Source of the DNA: Candidatus Marithrix sp. | GTDB lineage: Bacteria > Pseudomonadota > Gammaproteobacteria > Beggiatoales > Beggiatoaceae | Direction of reading: 5' to 3' | DNA length: 64,000 bases | NCBI GenBank assembly: GCA_016744775.1 | Contig: JADGDS010000001.1 | Span: 409,628-473,627 of the forward strand | Notes under the pieces: generated by a model | Databases searched by the model: none | What the model saw: the letters and a program-made list of their open reading frames with translations, nothing else | What the model was told of the DNA's origin: nothing | Program-made: the position numbers and the translations under genes | Shown: positions 17,816 through 25,602 of the stretch, in pieces | How positions within the stretch are numbered: the first letter of the stretch is position 1 | Layout of the letters: every line of letters starts with the position of its first letter

Positions 17816-20434
17816 ATGAAAAAAACTATATATGCTTTAGGGCTTTTATTGAGCCTTTTGATTGTACCCGGTTTTGCAACGGCGGCACCAATAATATTAG
17901 TAAAAAATTTAATTATAGTTGTTATTTCTCCAACACCCGGAGTTGCTAAACGGATAGCAGTTACCCCGTCTATTGTAACTATTCCTGTTAATGGAACTAA
18001 AACATTTAAATTAACAGGTGGAAATGGTAATCTTCAATGGAGTGCAGAAAAAGGTTCCTTATCTGCTACCTCTGGTGCTGAGGTTATTTATACTGCACCT
18101 GATATTGCAGGAAATGATGTTGTTATTCTCACTGATGGTAGAAATCAAAAAGCAACAATAAATGTGAGAGTTACATCAGCTATAGGTACATTGTCTATCA
18201 CTCCTTCTCAAGTTAATTTAGCACCCGGTGAAACACAATTATTTACTGTAAATAATGCTTTAGAAGAAGTTAAATGGTCAGCAGAAAGCGGTACTATTGT
18301 ATCTCAAACTCCTACTCAAGCTGAGTACACAGCACCTAAAAGTTCTGGTACTTATACTATAACTGGTACTGATTATCAAACTGGTCGTACCGTAGAAGCT
18401 ATTGTCACTGTTGCTAGTAAATTAACCGTTACTCCAACAGAATCTCAAATTGGAGCCGCTACAAGTCAAACCTTTAGTGTTCAAGGTGGTGAAGAACCTT
18501 ATACTTGGCAAGTTCTTGGTAAAGGTTCATTAGATATTGATTCTGGTAATACAGTTGAATATACCGCTGCAAAAAGTACTGGTGATGATAAGTTAGTAGT
18601 GATGGATAATAAAGGTATTACTGCTGAAGTTGCTATCACTATAAATAGCACATTATTAATCACACCTGCAAATGCTGTATTAGCTCCTAATGCTACAAAA
18701 ATATTTTCAGTATCTGGTGGAGTAGGTACAACTAGATTTATTGCGACTCAAGGTATTATCACACCATCTGGTGAATATACAGCACCTGCTGAGCTTGGTA
18801 GTTATACAATTACTGCAACAGATGAAGCTGAAAATACTGCTACTGTAACAGTTAGCGTTAATAATTCACCTGTAATTACTCCTGCTCAAGCTTGGGTTGA
18901 TCGAGATGGTAGTATCAAATTAGATGTAGTTGGTGGCAGACCACCTTTTGCTTGGCATACTACTGCTGGTACAATTAGTGTTAGTGGTACTAATGTTGAA
19001 TTTAAAGCTCCTTCAGAATCAATTACAGCTAATGTCACAGTAACAGATAATGTCGGTCAAACTTCTAAAGCTGAAGTTTTTGTAGATATTCCATTACGTG
19101 CTGATAAACAAGAAGTTTATGCCGCTGCCGGTGAAAAAATACGTGTTGCAGTTAATGGTGGTTTACCTCCATTTGATTGGCAAGCTGGCAAAGGTGAAAT
19201 GCAAGATGTAAATACAAACAATGCTGGCTATAACTACTATACTGCACCTAAGATAATGGGTGAAGATGTAATTAGCGTTCGTGATCGTAAAAATAATACC
19301 ACTGAAGTTAAGGTATATGTTACTGAACCTATTAAAGTAACACCAAATGTACGTTATATGAAACGTGGCGAAACTAAGAGTTTCACAGTTGTAAGCGGTG
19401 TGCCTCCATATACAGCAATTGTAGTAGATAATGATGGTACTTTATCTCCTGATACTCAAAGTGATGATGGCAGATTTACCTATACTGCTGGTAATGTTGC
19501 AGATAAAGATATTATCATTGAATTCTCAGATAATTCTGGACAAACTGTGCAAGCACATGTTTATGTAGAAAGAGAAATTCGTTTAACTAGTGGTACATTA
19601 TATGTAGATAAAAACACTACTGGTAAGTTCAAAGTATATGGTGGTACTGGTGGTTATGTGGTTGAAGCTAGCAGTGGTTTTGCTGAAGTTGATGAAAAAA
19701 CAGGTGTTGGTACTTATGAATCACCAAATCGTTATGGCGAATATACTTTAACTGTAATTGATTCTTCAGATCAAACCAAAGAATTTGTTGCTAAAGTAGA
19801 ACGTATGGTACCTGTAATTTCACCAGTAGCAGTAACAATTGCAGCCGGTGAAACTAAGACATTTATGGTAACAAGAGGCGTTGGAAACTATGAATGGACT
19901 TTTGAAGGTGGTTTATTTGAAGCTCAAAATGAGAATAAATCAGTTATTGAAGTTGCAGCACCTGAAACTGCTGGTACTTATAAACTTAATGTAGAAGATG
20001 GCGCAGGTAACAAAACAGAAGCTACTGTAAATGTATTCCAACCATTATTATTATCACCTAGTTCACATCCAGTCTATGTAGGCGAAAATGTGAAAGTTCG
20101 TTTTGATAAATTAGGTGGTGCTGGTAAATGTGATTGGGTAGTAACTGATTTGCAAGAAATCAAGCAAGCTGATAATTACATAGTAGTACAGCCACGTACT
20201 GATGTTGAACTAGGTACTACTTATAGTATAACTTGCCGTGATCAAAATGGTGAAATGACACAAGCTGATATTATTGTAGGCAACTTACCTGCTGATACTG
20301 ATATTAATGGTTTGATTAGTGGTGAAGAACTACAAATTGCCATTGATAGCTATTTCGGTGAACTACCATTAAATGGTGTTCAGCTTGATGATAGTGATTT
20401 ATATTTAACTATTGAAGCTAGCCTTATACCATAA
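17816..20434 (+). CDS. Secreted Ig-like repeat protein with C-terminal EF-hand tail
   Basis: 872 residues. Signal peptide to about residue 23. Ten Ig-like repeats of about 75-85 residues follow, each with the pattern 'TP....L..G....F.V.GG..PY.W....G.L....G....YTAP...G.YT..VTD..G'. Most repeats end in a short linker. The last 50 residues contain a canonical EF-hand loop, DTDINGLISGEE, followed by IAIDSYF and DDSDLYLTIEASL, resembling a dockerin half. It is probably cell-surface or matrix material. A strong ribosome site (AAGGAGGAG) precedes the ATG and links it to 17356. The terminator at 20494 follows. Confidence 0.8.
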   Translation: MKKTIYALGLLLSLLIVPGFATAAPIILVKNLIIVVISPTPGVAKRIAVTPSIVTIPVNGTKTFKLTGGNGNLQWSAEKGSLSATSGAEVIYTAPDIAGNDVVILTDGRNQKATINVRVTSAIGTLSITPSQVNLAPGETQLFTVNNALEEVKWSAESGTIVSQTPTQAEYTAPKSSGTYTITGTDYQTGRTVEAIVTVASKLTVTPTESQIGAATSQTFSVQGGEEPYTWQVLGKGSLDIDSGNTVEYTAAKSTGDDKLVVMDNKGITAEVAITINSTLLITPANAVLAPNATKIFSVSGGVGTTRFIATQGIITPSGEYTAPAELGSYTITATDEAENTATVTVSVNNSPVITPAQAWVDRDGSIKLDVVGGRPPFAWHTTAGTISVSGTNVEFKAPSESITANVTVTDNVGQTSKAEVFVDIPLRADKQEVYAAAGEKIRVAVNGGLPPFDWQAGKGEMQDVNTNNAGYNYYTAPKIMGEDVISVRDRKNNTTEVKVYVTEPIKVTPNVRYMKRGETKSFTVVSGVPPYTAIVVDNDGTLSPDTQSDDGRFTYTAGNVADKDIIIEFSDNSGQTVQAHVYVEREIRLTSGTLYVDKNTTGKFKVYGGTGGYVVEASSGFAEVDEKTGVGTYESPNRYGEYTLTVIDSSDQTKEFVAKVERMVPVISPVAVTIAAGETKTFMVTRGVGNYEWTFEGGLFEAQNENKSVIEVAAPETAGTYKLNVEDGAGNKTEATVNVFQPLLLSPSSHPVYVGENVKVRFDKLGGAGKCDWVVTDLQEIKQADNYIVVQPRTDVELGTTYSITCRDQNGEMTQADIIVGNLPADTDINGLISGEELQIAIDSYFGELPLNGVQLDDSDLYLTIEASLIP

Positions 20435-20493
20435 GTTATATTAAATCCAGTACCACTCTTTTATTAAGAGAGAGGTTTTCTGATAAATAAAAG

Positions 20494-20535
20494 AGCAGAA
20501 TTGAGTATTTCATTACTTGATTCTGCTTTTTTTTT
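20494..20535 (+). terminator. Intrinsic terminator after the 872-residue repeat protein
   Basis: AGCAGAAT (20494-20501) pairs with ATTCTGCT (20520-20527), and the hairpin runs into nine Ts. Position and structure fit a rho-independent terminator 60 bp after the stop at 20434. Confidence 0.75.
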
Positions 20536-20560
20536 CTATTAAATTTAGAGAGAACAAATC

Positions 20561-21400
20561 ATGAATAGAATTAATACTCTCGTTCCCACGCTCCAGCGTG
20601 GTAACGCATGTATCGGCGCTCCAGCGCCGAGTCAAGAAAAAATACTTGACGCTGGAGCGTCTGTACATGCATTCCCACGCTGGAGCGCACACCTTTATAC
20701 AGAGTTATTTAACTATTTTATTTACTATGTTTTTTTAATTTTTTGTAGGGTGGGTAGAGTGAAGCGAAACCCACCATTTTTACGTGATCGGTGGGTTTCG
20801 CTTACGCTCTACCCACCCTACAAAAAACTTGTGTATAAAGGAGTGCGCTGGAGCGTGGGAACGAGAGTTATTAAGTATTTCTTTATATCATTTTTATTTA
20901 TGAGTACTGCCGCTCAATCTTTTACTGTCACACCCAAAAACATCATTAGCAAACCTAATCAAACTCATATATTTAAAGTTATAGGTGGTTTACCGCCAAT
21001 TTATTGGCAAAGTAGGGCTGGTGAAGTAGAACGAGGCTCTGAGGCTAATAGCTTTATTTATCGCGCACCACGACGTTATATGCAAGATTATGTCCGTTTT
21101 TTTGATCGCGTTGATCAATCTGTGCAAGTCGATATTGAAATATTACGCCCATTAAGGGCTTCTCCAAGTCGGCGTAATATTCCAATAAATGGTAAAACTC
21201 GCTTTAGAATTATGGGTGCTAGTGGTAATTGGAAAGTAAAACCAGATAAAAATTTGAAATTTACTCAGCATAATAAGATATTATATGTAAAAGCTACCAC
21301 TGTAGTAGGATTAAGGAAAATCGAAGTTTATGATGAAGTTACCAAGGAAGAAATTGAACTTGAAGTTAGAGTTTATGCACCATTAGAGTTGTTAAATTAA
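20561..21400 (+). CDS. Small Ig-like repeat protein with element inserted in its signal peptide
   Basis: The open frame has 279 codons. Codons after about 105 encode two Ig-like units like those of its neighbours (FTVTPKNIISKPNQTHIFKV then GGLPPIYWQ, and a second unit with PINGKTRFRIMGASGNW). Residues about 6-103 are translated repeat DNA (20575-20870). If the element and one copy of the flanking TTAA are removed, the sequence becomes MNRIKYFFISFLFMSTAAQS, a perfect signal peptide in frame. With the insert, export from the first ATG is unlikely. A GTG at 20855 with AAGGAG 11 bases upstream, both inside the element, could restart translation as MGTRVIKYFFISFLFM. Confidence 0.65.
   Translation: MNRINTLVPTLQRGNACIGAPAPSQEKILDAGASVHAFPRWSAHLYTELFNYFIYYVFLIFCRVGRVKRNPPFLRDRWVSLTLYPPYKKLVYKGVRWSVGTRVIKYFFISFLFMSTAAQSFTVTPKNIISKPNQTHIFKVIGGLPPIYWQSRAGEVERGSEANSFIYRAPRRYMQDYVRFFDRVDQSVQVDIEILRPLRASPSRRNIPINGKTRFRIMGASGNWKVKPDKNLKFTQHNKILYVKATTVVGLRKIEVYDEVTKEEIELEVRVYAPLELLN
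20575..20870. mobile_element. 296-bp palindromic MITE-like element with TTAA target duplication
   Basis: Ends are inverted: ACTCTCGTTCCCACGCT at the left, AGCGTGGGAACGAGAGT at the right. TTAA flanks both sides (20571-20574, 20871-20874). The interior contains smaller hairpins (GGCGCTCCAGCGCC; TTGACGCTGGAGCGTC) and a nested 77-bp GTAGGGTGGG inverted repeat (20745-20821). It has no coding capacity. The insertion plus duplication is 300 bp, so the host frame is kept. The end sequence equals the palindrome at 37605-37642. Confidence 0.75.
20745..20821. repeat. GTAGGGTGGG inverted repeat, second copy
   Basis: Same family as 15546-15622: GTAGGGTGGGTAGAG with GCGAAACCCACC and the complementary half. 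It is nested inside the 296-bp element, so one repeat family has inserted into or been carried by another. Confidence 0.85.
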
Positions 21401-21442
21401 TAGTAACTAAATCCCCTCTAATCGCCCTTTAACGAGGGCCAA

Positions 21443-21475
21443 AGACCTGACAGGTTTTTAAAACCTGTCAGGTCT
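21443..21475. repeat. 33-bp palindrome, AGACCTGACAGG family
   Basis: Lies between the stop at 21400 and the start at 21537. The following bases (AAAACCCGACA, then GACGAAGTACTA) match the right flank of the 2120 copy, extending the repeat to about 70 bp. Confidence 0.9.
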
Positions 21476-21536
21476 AAAACCCGACACTTGAAAATTGACG
21501 AAGTACTAGGGGGGAATTAAAAATTGGAGAAATAAA

Positions 21537-24500
21537 ATGAAATTAGACTTTAAATATTATCTAAGTGCAATATTTGCACTGCTGGTAATGACAATAAATA
21601 CTTCAGCTGAAGTATTAAGTAGTAACGAGCGGCATAATTGCGCTATTAAAAATGATAGCACTATGGTGTGCTGGGGCAGTACAAAAGCACCACCTAATGG
21701 TAGTGATTTTGTGAAAATTAGTGCTGGTAAATCTCATAATTGTGCATTAAAAGAAGATGGTGCGATGGTTTGCTGGGGTTTAGGTAATGCTGGCAAAGCA
21801 CAAGAAGGTCAATTTTCTCAAATAAGTGCCGCTAAAACTCATAATTGCGCAATCAAGTTTGATGGCAGTGTAATTTGTTGGGGTATTGATGGAAGTACTG
21901 GAAAAACTCAGCCACCTAGTGGTCAGTTTTCACAAATCAGTGCTGGCTATGATCATAGTTGCGGTATAACTACTGATAAGAATATTCAGTGTTGGGGTAA
22001 AGATAGAAATGGCGAAACAACTGTTCCAAGCGGCACATATTCTCAAGTAAGTGCAGGAGATCAATTTACTTGCGGCATCAAAACCGACGGAACATTGGCT
22101 TGTTGGGGTAAAAATAATGAAGATCAAACTTCAGCACCAAGCGGTCAATTTTCCAAATTAAGTGTTGGTAAAAATCATGTTTGTGCTATTAACAAGACTA
22201 ATAATAGTATTATATGTTGGGGTAAAACTGGTAAAGAAGCAGCACCCACTGGAACATTTAGCGAAATCAGCGTAGGCTCAGATCATAGTTGTGCAGTCAA
22301 AATTGATCGTAGCGTCGAATGCTGGGGTAATAATTCATTCAAACGCATTGAAGTACCAGCAGGGCTGATAGTTCGTGAACCACCAATACCATGCACTGAT
22401 ATTTACACATTAACAACTAATGCCACAGGTGGTAGAATCATAAGATCAGCCGCTGAACCTTATAGATGTAATACAAAAGTCACATTAGAAGCAATAGCAG
22501 ATGAGACTTATAGCTTTTTACGTTGGGAAGTAAATGGAGTAATTGGTGGTTTTGAGAATCAAATGACTATTACTATGAATAAAAACCAAACAGTAACTGC
22601 TGTTTTTGTAAATTATAGTTATAAACTCACTATTAATCCTGCTCTAAAGGGTGGTAGTATTTTAGCGAATAACAGTACTCTTACAAAGAAAGAGACTATT
22701 TTTCCAATTAATCAAGAAGTAAATTTAGAAGCCAAACCAGAACGTTGTTATACTTTTGAAGGTTGGAGCGGAGCATGTAGCGGCACTGATCCTAGTTGCA
22801 AACTAGTGATGGATACTAATAAAACCATTTCAGCTAATTTTGTTGAAGCTAAGTTTAGTTTAAAACTAATTGCAGAAAATGGTCAAATAACTTCTGCCCC
22901 AGCTAAATCTAGTTATGATTGTGATGAAGAGGTTACATTAACTGCTAAACCTGATACAGGTTATGTATTTGTGAAATGGGATGGTGATATTAGTGGCAGT
23001 AGTAATCCTTTTAATAATCTCAAGATGGATAGTAATAAAGAGATTAAAGCAATTTTTGAACCAATACCAGTTGAATTGTCAGTATCTTCTAGTGGTAATG
23101 GAACCGTATCTGGTAAACCTACAACTACATTATATAATCAAGAAGTTACTTTAACTGCTGAGGCTCAAAGTTGTAATAAATTTAAACAATGGAATGGTGC
23201 ATGTAACGGTAATATGCCAACTTGCATAATTACATTAAATGGAAATACCAATGTTATTGCAGAATTTGAACCTGAAACTTTCAGCCTAACAACCAATGCC
23301 AGAAATGGTCAAATTATTCGTAATCCTGATAATGATATTTATGATTGTGGCAGCACGGTTAAATTAACTGCGGTAGCAAATGAAGGTTTTAAATTTCTCA
23401 ATTGGAAAGGTGATACCAGCGGTTCTGGTGCAAATATCAACATTGAAATGACTGAAGAGAAAAATGTCACAGCTGAATTTGTAGCTGATGGAATAATTAA
23501 TATTAACCCAGAAATAAGTCAAATTTATACTGAAGAAAAAGTTAGATTAACTGCTTTGAGTGGAGTAGCACCATATACTTGGTCAAGTACAGGTGGGCAA
23601 TTACCTGTTAATACTGGTGAAAAAGTAGATTTTTTTGCTAATGCACCGGGCAACTATCAAATAACTGTAACAGATAAAAATGGTAAAACTGCTCAAGCTT
23701 CTGTTGAAGTGACTCCAAGGCTAAGTTTATCTCCACAATATGTTCCTGATTTACCCGTTAATGAAATACAGTCATTCAGTATTACAGGCGGTAAGCCACC
23801 ATATCTAGTAACAACCAGCCTTGGTGATTCTCAATCAATTAACTCTAACAGTTATAATTTTACTGCACCTGAGAATCCCGGTACCGTCACATTAACAGTG
23901 AAAGATGCAATTTCAGGTGAATTATCAGCTCAAATTATTGTAGTTCCTGATACAAAACTAACAGTTACACCATCAGGTACAGTGGAAAATCCATTAATTT
24001 TATCTTTAGGAGAAGCTATTAGCTTAAATGTTAAAGGTGGTGTGCCTCCTTATAATTGGACAACAACAGGTGGAACTTTAAGTTCAACTCAAGGTAAAAC
24101 AAACACTTATATTGCTCCAAAAGCATCTGGAGAACAAACAATCACAGTGACTGACAACAAAGGCAATAAAGTTGAAGTACCAGTTAAAGTGATTAATGAG
24201 CTAGTTTGTAGCCCTCACTTAACTACAATGATTTTAGGTGATAAAACTCCAATAACATTTCGTGCAATGGGTGGTGCTGAACCTTATCGTTGGCAAGTAG
24301 AAGCTGGAACCATTGATCCACCTGAAGGTGCCGAAGTCAATTATCAACCACCAGTTCAAGAAGGTGAATTTACTGTAACTTGTAAGGATGCTCAAGATAA
24401 ATCAGTAACTCCTTTAATACGAATCATAAAAGGTTTGAATGTTTCACCAACTGAAAAAATATTAGCTATTGGAGAAAGTACTAATTTACAAGTTTCAGGT

Positions 24501-25553
24501 GGTCAAGCACCTTTTACTTGGGTTGCAGAATGTGGTGATTTAACCGCTACCTCTGGTACTTTAGTTGGATATACCGCGCCTAAACGTAATGGTGTTTGCG
24601 AAGTAACAGTGACAGATGCGCTATCACAAGCGGCTAAAGCTAGAATGCAAGTCATAGGTAATTTAATTATTACACCTATTAAAACGGTGGTAGCAATTGG
24701 TGAAACTGTAAAAATATCTGCCGCTAGAGGAACTGATTCTTATACTTGGTCAGGTGATAAAACTGGGCGTACTTGGAGTGGTAAATTTAATACAGTTGGT
24801 CGTCATGAAGTGGTAGTTACAGATGCGGCTGGTGATACTGGTTTAGCAATAGTTGATGTAATTCATAATAACTTAGGCTTAACACCAGAACGCGCATTTT
24901 TATCTCGCAATGCAATTCAAAATATAACAGTCAGTGGTGGCACTTCACCTTATGCTTGGAATGCTGAAGCTGGAACTTTATCCAGCGTCAAAGGAACGCG
25001 AGTAGCTTATATAGCACCAGATCAACCCGGTAGTTACAATATTACGGTAAGTGATGGGCGCGATGTTCAAGGGCAAGTGAAGGTAATTGTCAAAGCTGAT
25101 GTAATTGAGTTAGAAACTGGCAAACCAAGAAATGATATGGGTTCAATTAATAGCAATATTATTGTTGATGGTGTTGAACGTCATGAAAAAGAAATTTTGG
25201 TAGATGCGGCTTCTAATATAGAAGCTAGTTTCAGCTTAGAAATGCCTAATGATGGTCAACAATATAAGGTTTATGCTGCCCTTTATTGGTATGGATTAGA
25301 AGAAAATCCAGTATTGTTCTTTAAAACAACTCAGCCAAACTTGCTACGTTATGATCCAAATCAGGAATTTCCTGTTTATAAAACGGCTGCTGCTGGTGAA
25401 ACTGTTGTAGTAAAGGATGTATATAATGGTCCATTATCAGAATATAGTGGTCATCAATTAGTGTTTTATGTTGGATATGCGGCTGTTGGAACTGATGTGT
25501 TAAAAGGTTTATTGTTTAATGCTACACAGCCTTATAATGTTTTAGTTAAATAA
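21537..25553 (+). CDS. Giant secreted protein: RCC1-like propeller, InlB-type repeats, Ig-like repeats
   Basis: 1338 residues. Signal peptide to about residue 24. Residues about 25-280 carry seven RCC1-like units (S.G..H.C.IK.DG...CWG), each with two cysteines, enough for a complete seven-bladed propeller. Residues about 285-650 carry five divergent InlB B-type repeats (TTNA.GG.I, then FL.W.G, then A.F). Seven Ig-like repeats (GG..PY.W ... YTAP ... VTD) run to about residue 1190. The last 145 residues form a different beta domain similar to the 148-residue protein at 17356. It lacks the EF-hand tail of its neighbours. Probably a surface adhesin or matrix protein. TTGGAGAAA precedes the ATG. 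Confidence 0.85.
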   Translation: MKLDFKYYLSAIFALLVMTINTSAEVLSSNERHNCAIKNDSTMVCWGSTKAPPNGSDFVKISAGKSHNCALKEDGAMVCWGLGNAGKAQEGQFSQISAAKTHNCAIKFDGSVICWGIDGSTGKTQPPSGQFSQISAGYDHSCGITTDKNIQCWGKDRNGETTVPSGTYSQVSAGDQFTCGIKTDGTLACWGKNNEDQTSAPSGQFSKLSVGKNHVCAINKTNNSIICWGKTGKEAAPTGTFSEISVGSDHSCAVKIDRSVECWGNNSFKRIEVPAGLIVREPPIPCTDIYTLTTNATGGRIIRSAAEPYRCNTKVTLEAIADETYSFLRWEVNGVIGGFENQMTITMNKNQTVTAVFVNYSYKLTINPALKGGSILANNSTLTKKETIFPINQEVNLEAKPERCYTFEGWSGACSGTDPSCKLVMDTNKTISANFVEAKFSLKLIAENGQITSAPAKSSYDCDEEVTLTAKPDTGYVFVKWDGDISGSSNPFNNLKMDSNKEIKAIFEPIPVELSVSSSGNGTVSGKPTTTLYNQEVTLTAEAQSCNKFKQWNGACNGNMPTCIITLNGNTNVIAEFEPETFSLTTNARNGQIIRNPDNDIYDCGSTVKLTAVANEGFKFLNWKGDTSGSGANINIEMTEEKNVTAEFVADGIININPEISQIYTEEKVRLTALSGVAPYTWSSTGGQLPVNTGEKVDFFANAPGNYQITVTDKNGKTAQASVEVTPRLSLSPQYVPDLPVNEIQSFSITGGKPPYLVTTSLGDSQSINSNSYNFTAPENPGTVTLTVKDAISGELSAQIIVVPDTKLTVTPSGTVENPLILSLGEAISLNVKGGVPPYNWTTTGGTLSSTQGKTNTYIAPKASGEQTITVTDNKGNKVEVPVKVINELVCSPHLTTMILGDKTPITFRAMGGAEPYRWQVEAGTIDPPEGAEVNYQPPVQEGEFTVTCKDAQDKSVTPLIRIIKGLNVSPTEKILAIGESTNLQVSGGQAPFTWVAECGDLTATSGTLVGYTAPKRNGVCEVTVTDALSQAAKARMQVIGNLIITPIKTVVAIGETVKISAARGTDSYTWSGDKTGRTWSGKFNTVGRHEVVVTDAAGDTGLAIVDVIHNNLGLTPERAFLSRNAIQNITVSGGTSPYAWNAEAGTLSSVKGTRVAYIAPDQPGSYNITVSDGRDVQGQVKVIVKADVIELETGKPRNDMGSINSNIIVDGVERHEKEILVDAASNIEASFSLEMPNDGQQYKVYAALYWYGLEENPVLFFKTTQPNLLRYDPNQEFPVYKTAAAGETVVVKDVYNGPLSEYSGHQLVFYVGYAAVGTDVLKGLLFNATQPYNVLVK

Positions 25554-25560
25554 GGTAAAA

Positions 25561-25593
25561 AGACCTGACAGGTTTTTAAAACCTGTCAGGTCT
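25561..25593. repeat. 33-bp palindrome, AGACCTGACAGG family
   Basis: Sits 7 bp after the stop of the 1338-residue gene and 9 bp before the start at 25603. It would terminate or attenuate read-through between the two genes, and it occupies the place where a ribosome site would be expected. Confidence 0.9.
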
Positions 25594-25602
25594 AAAAAGT
25601 TT

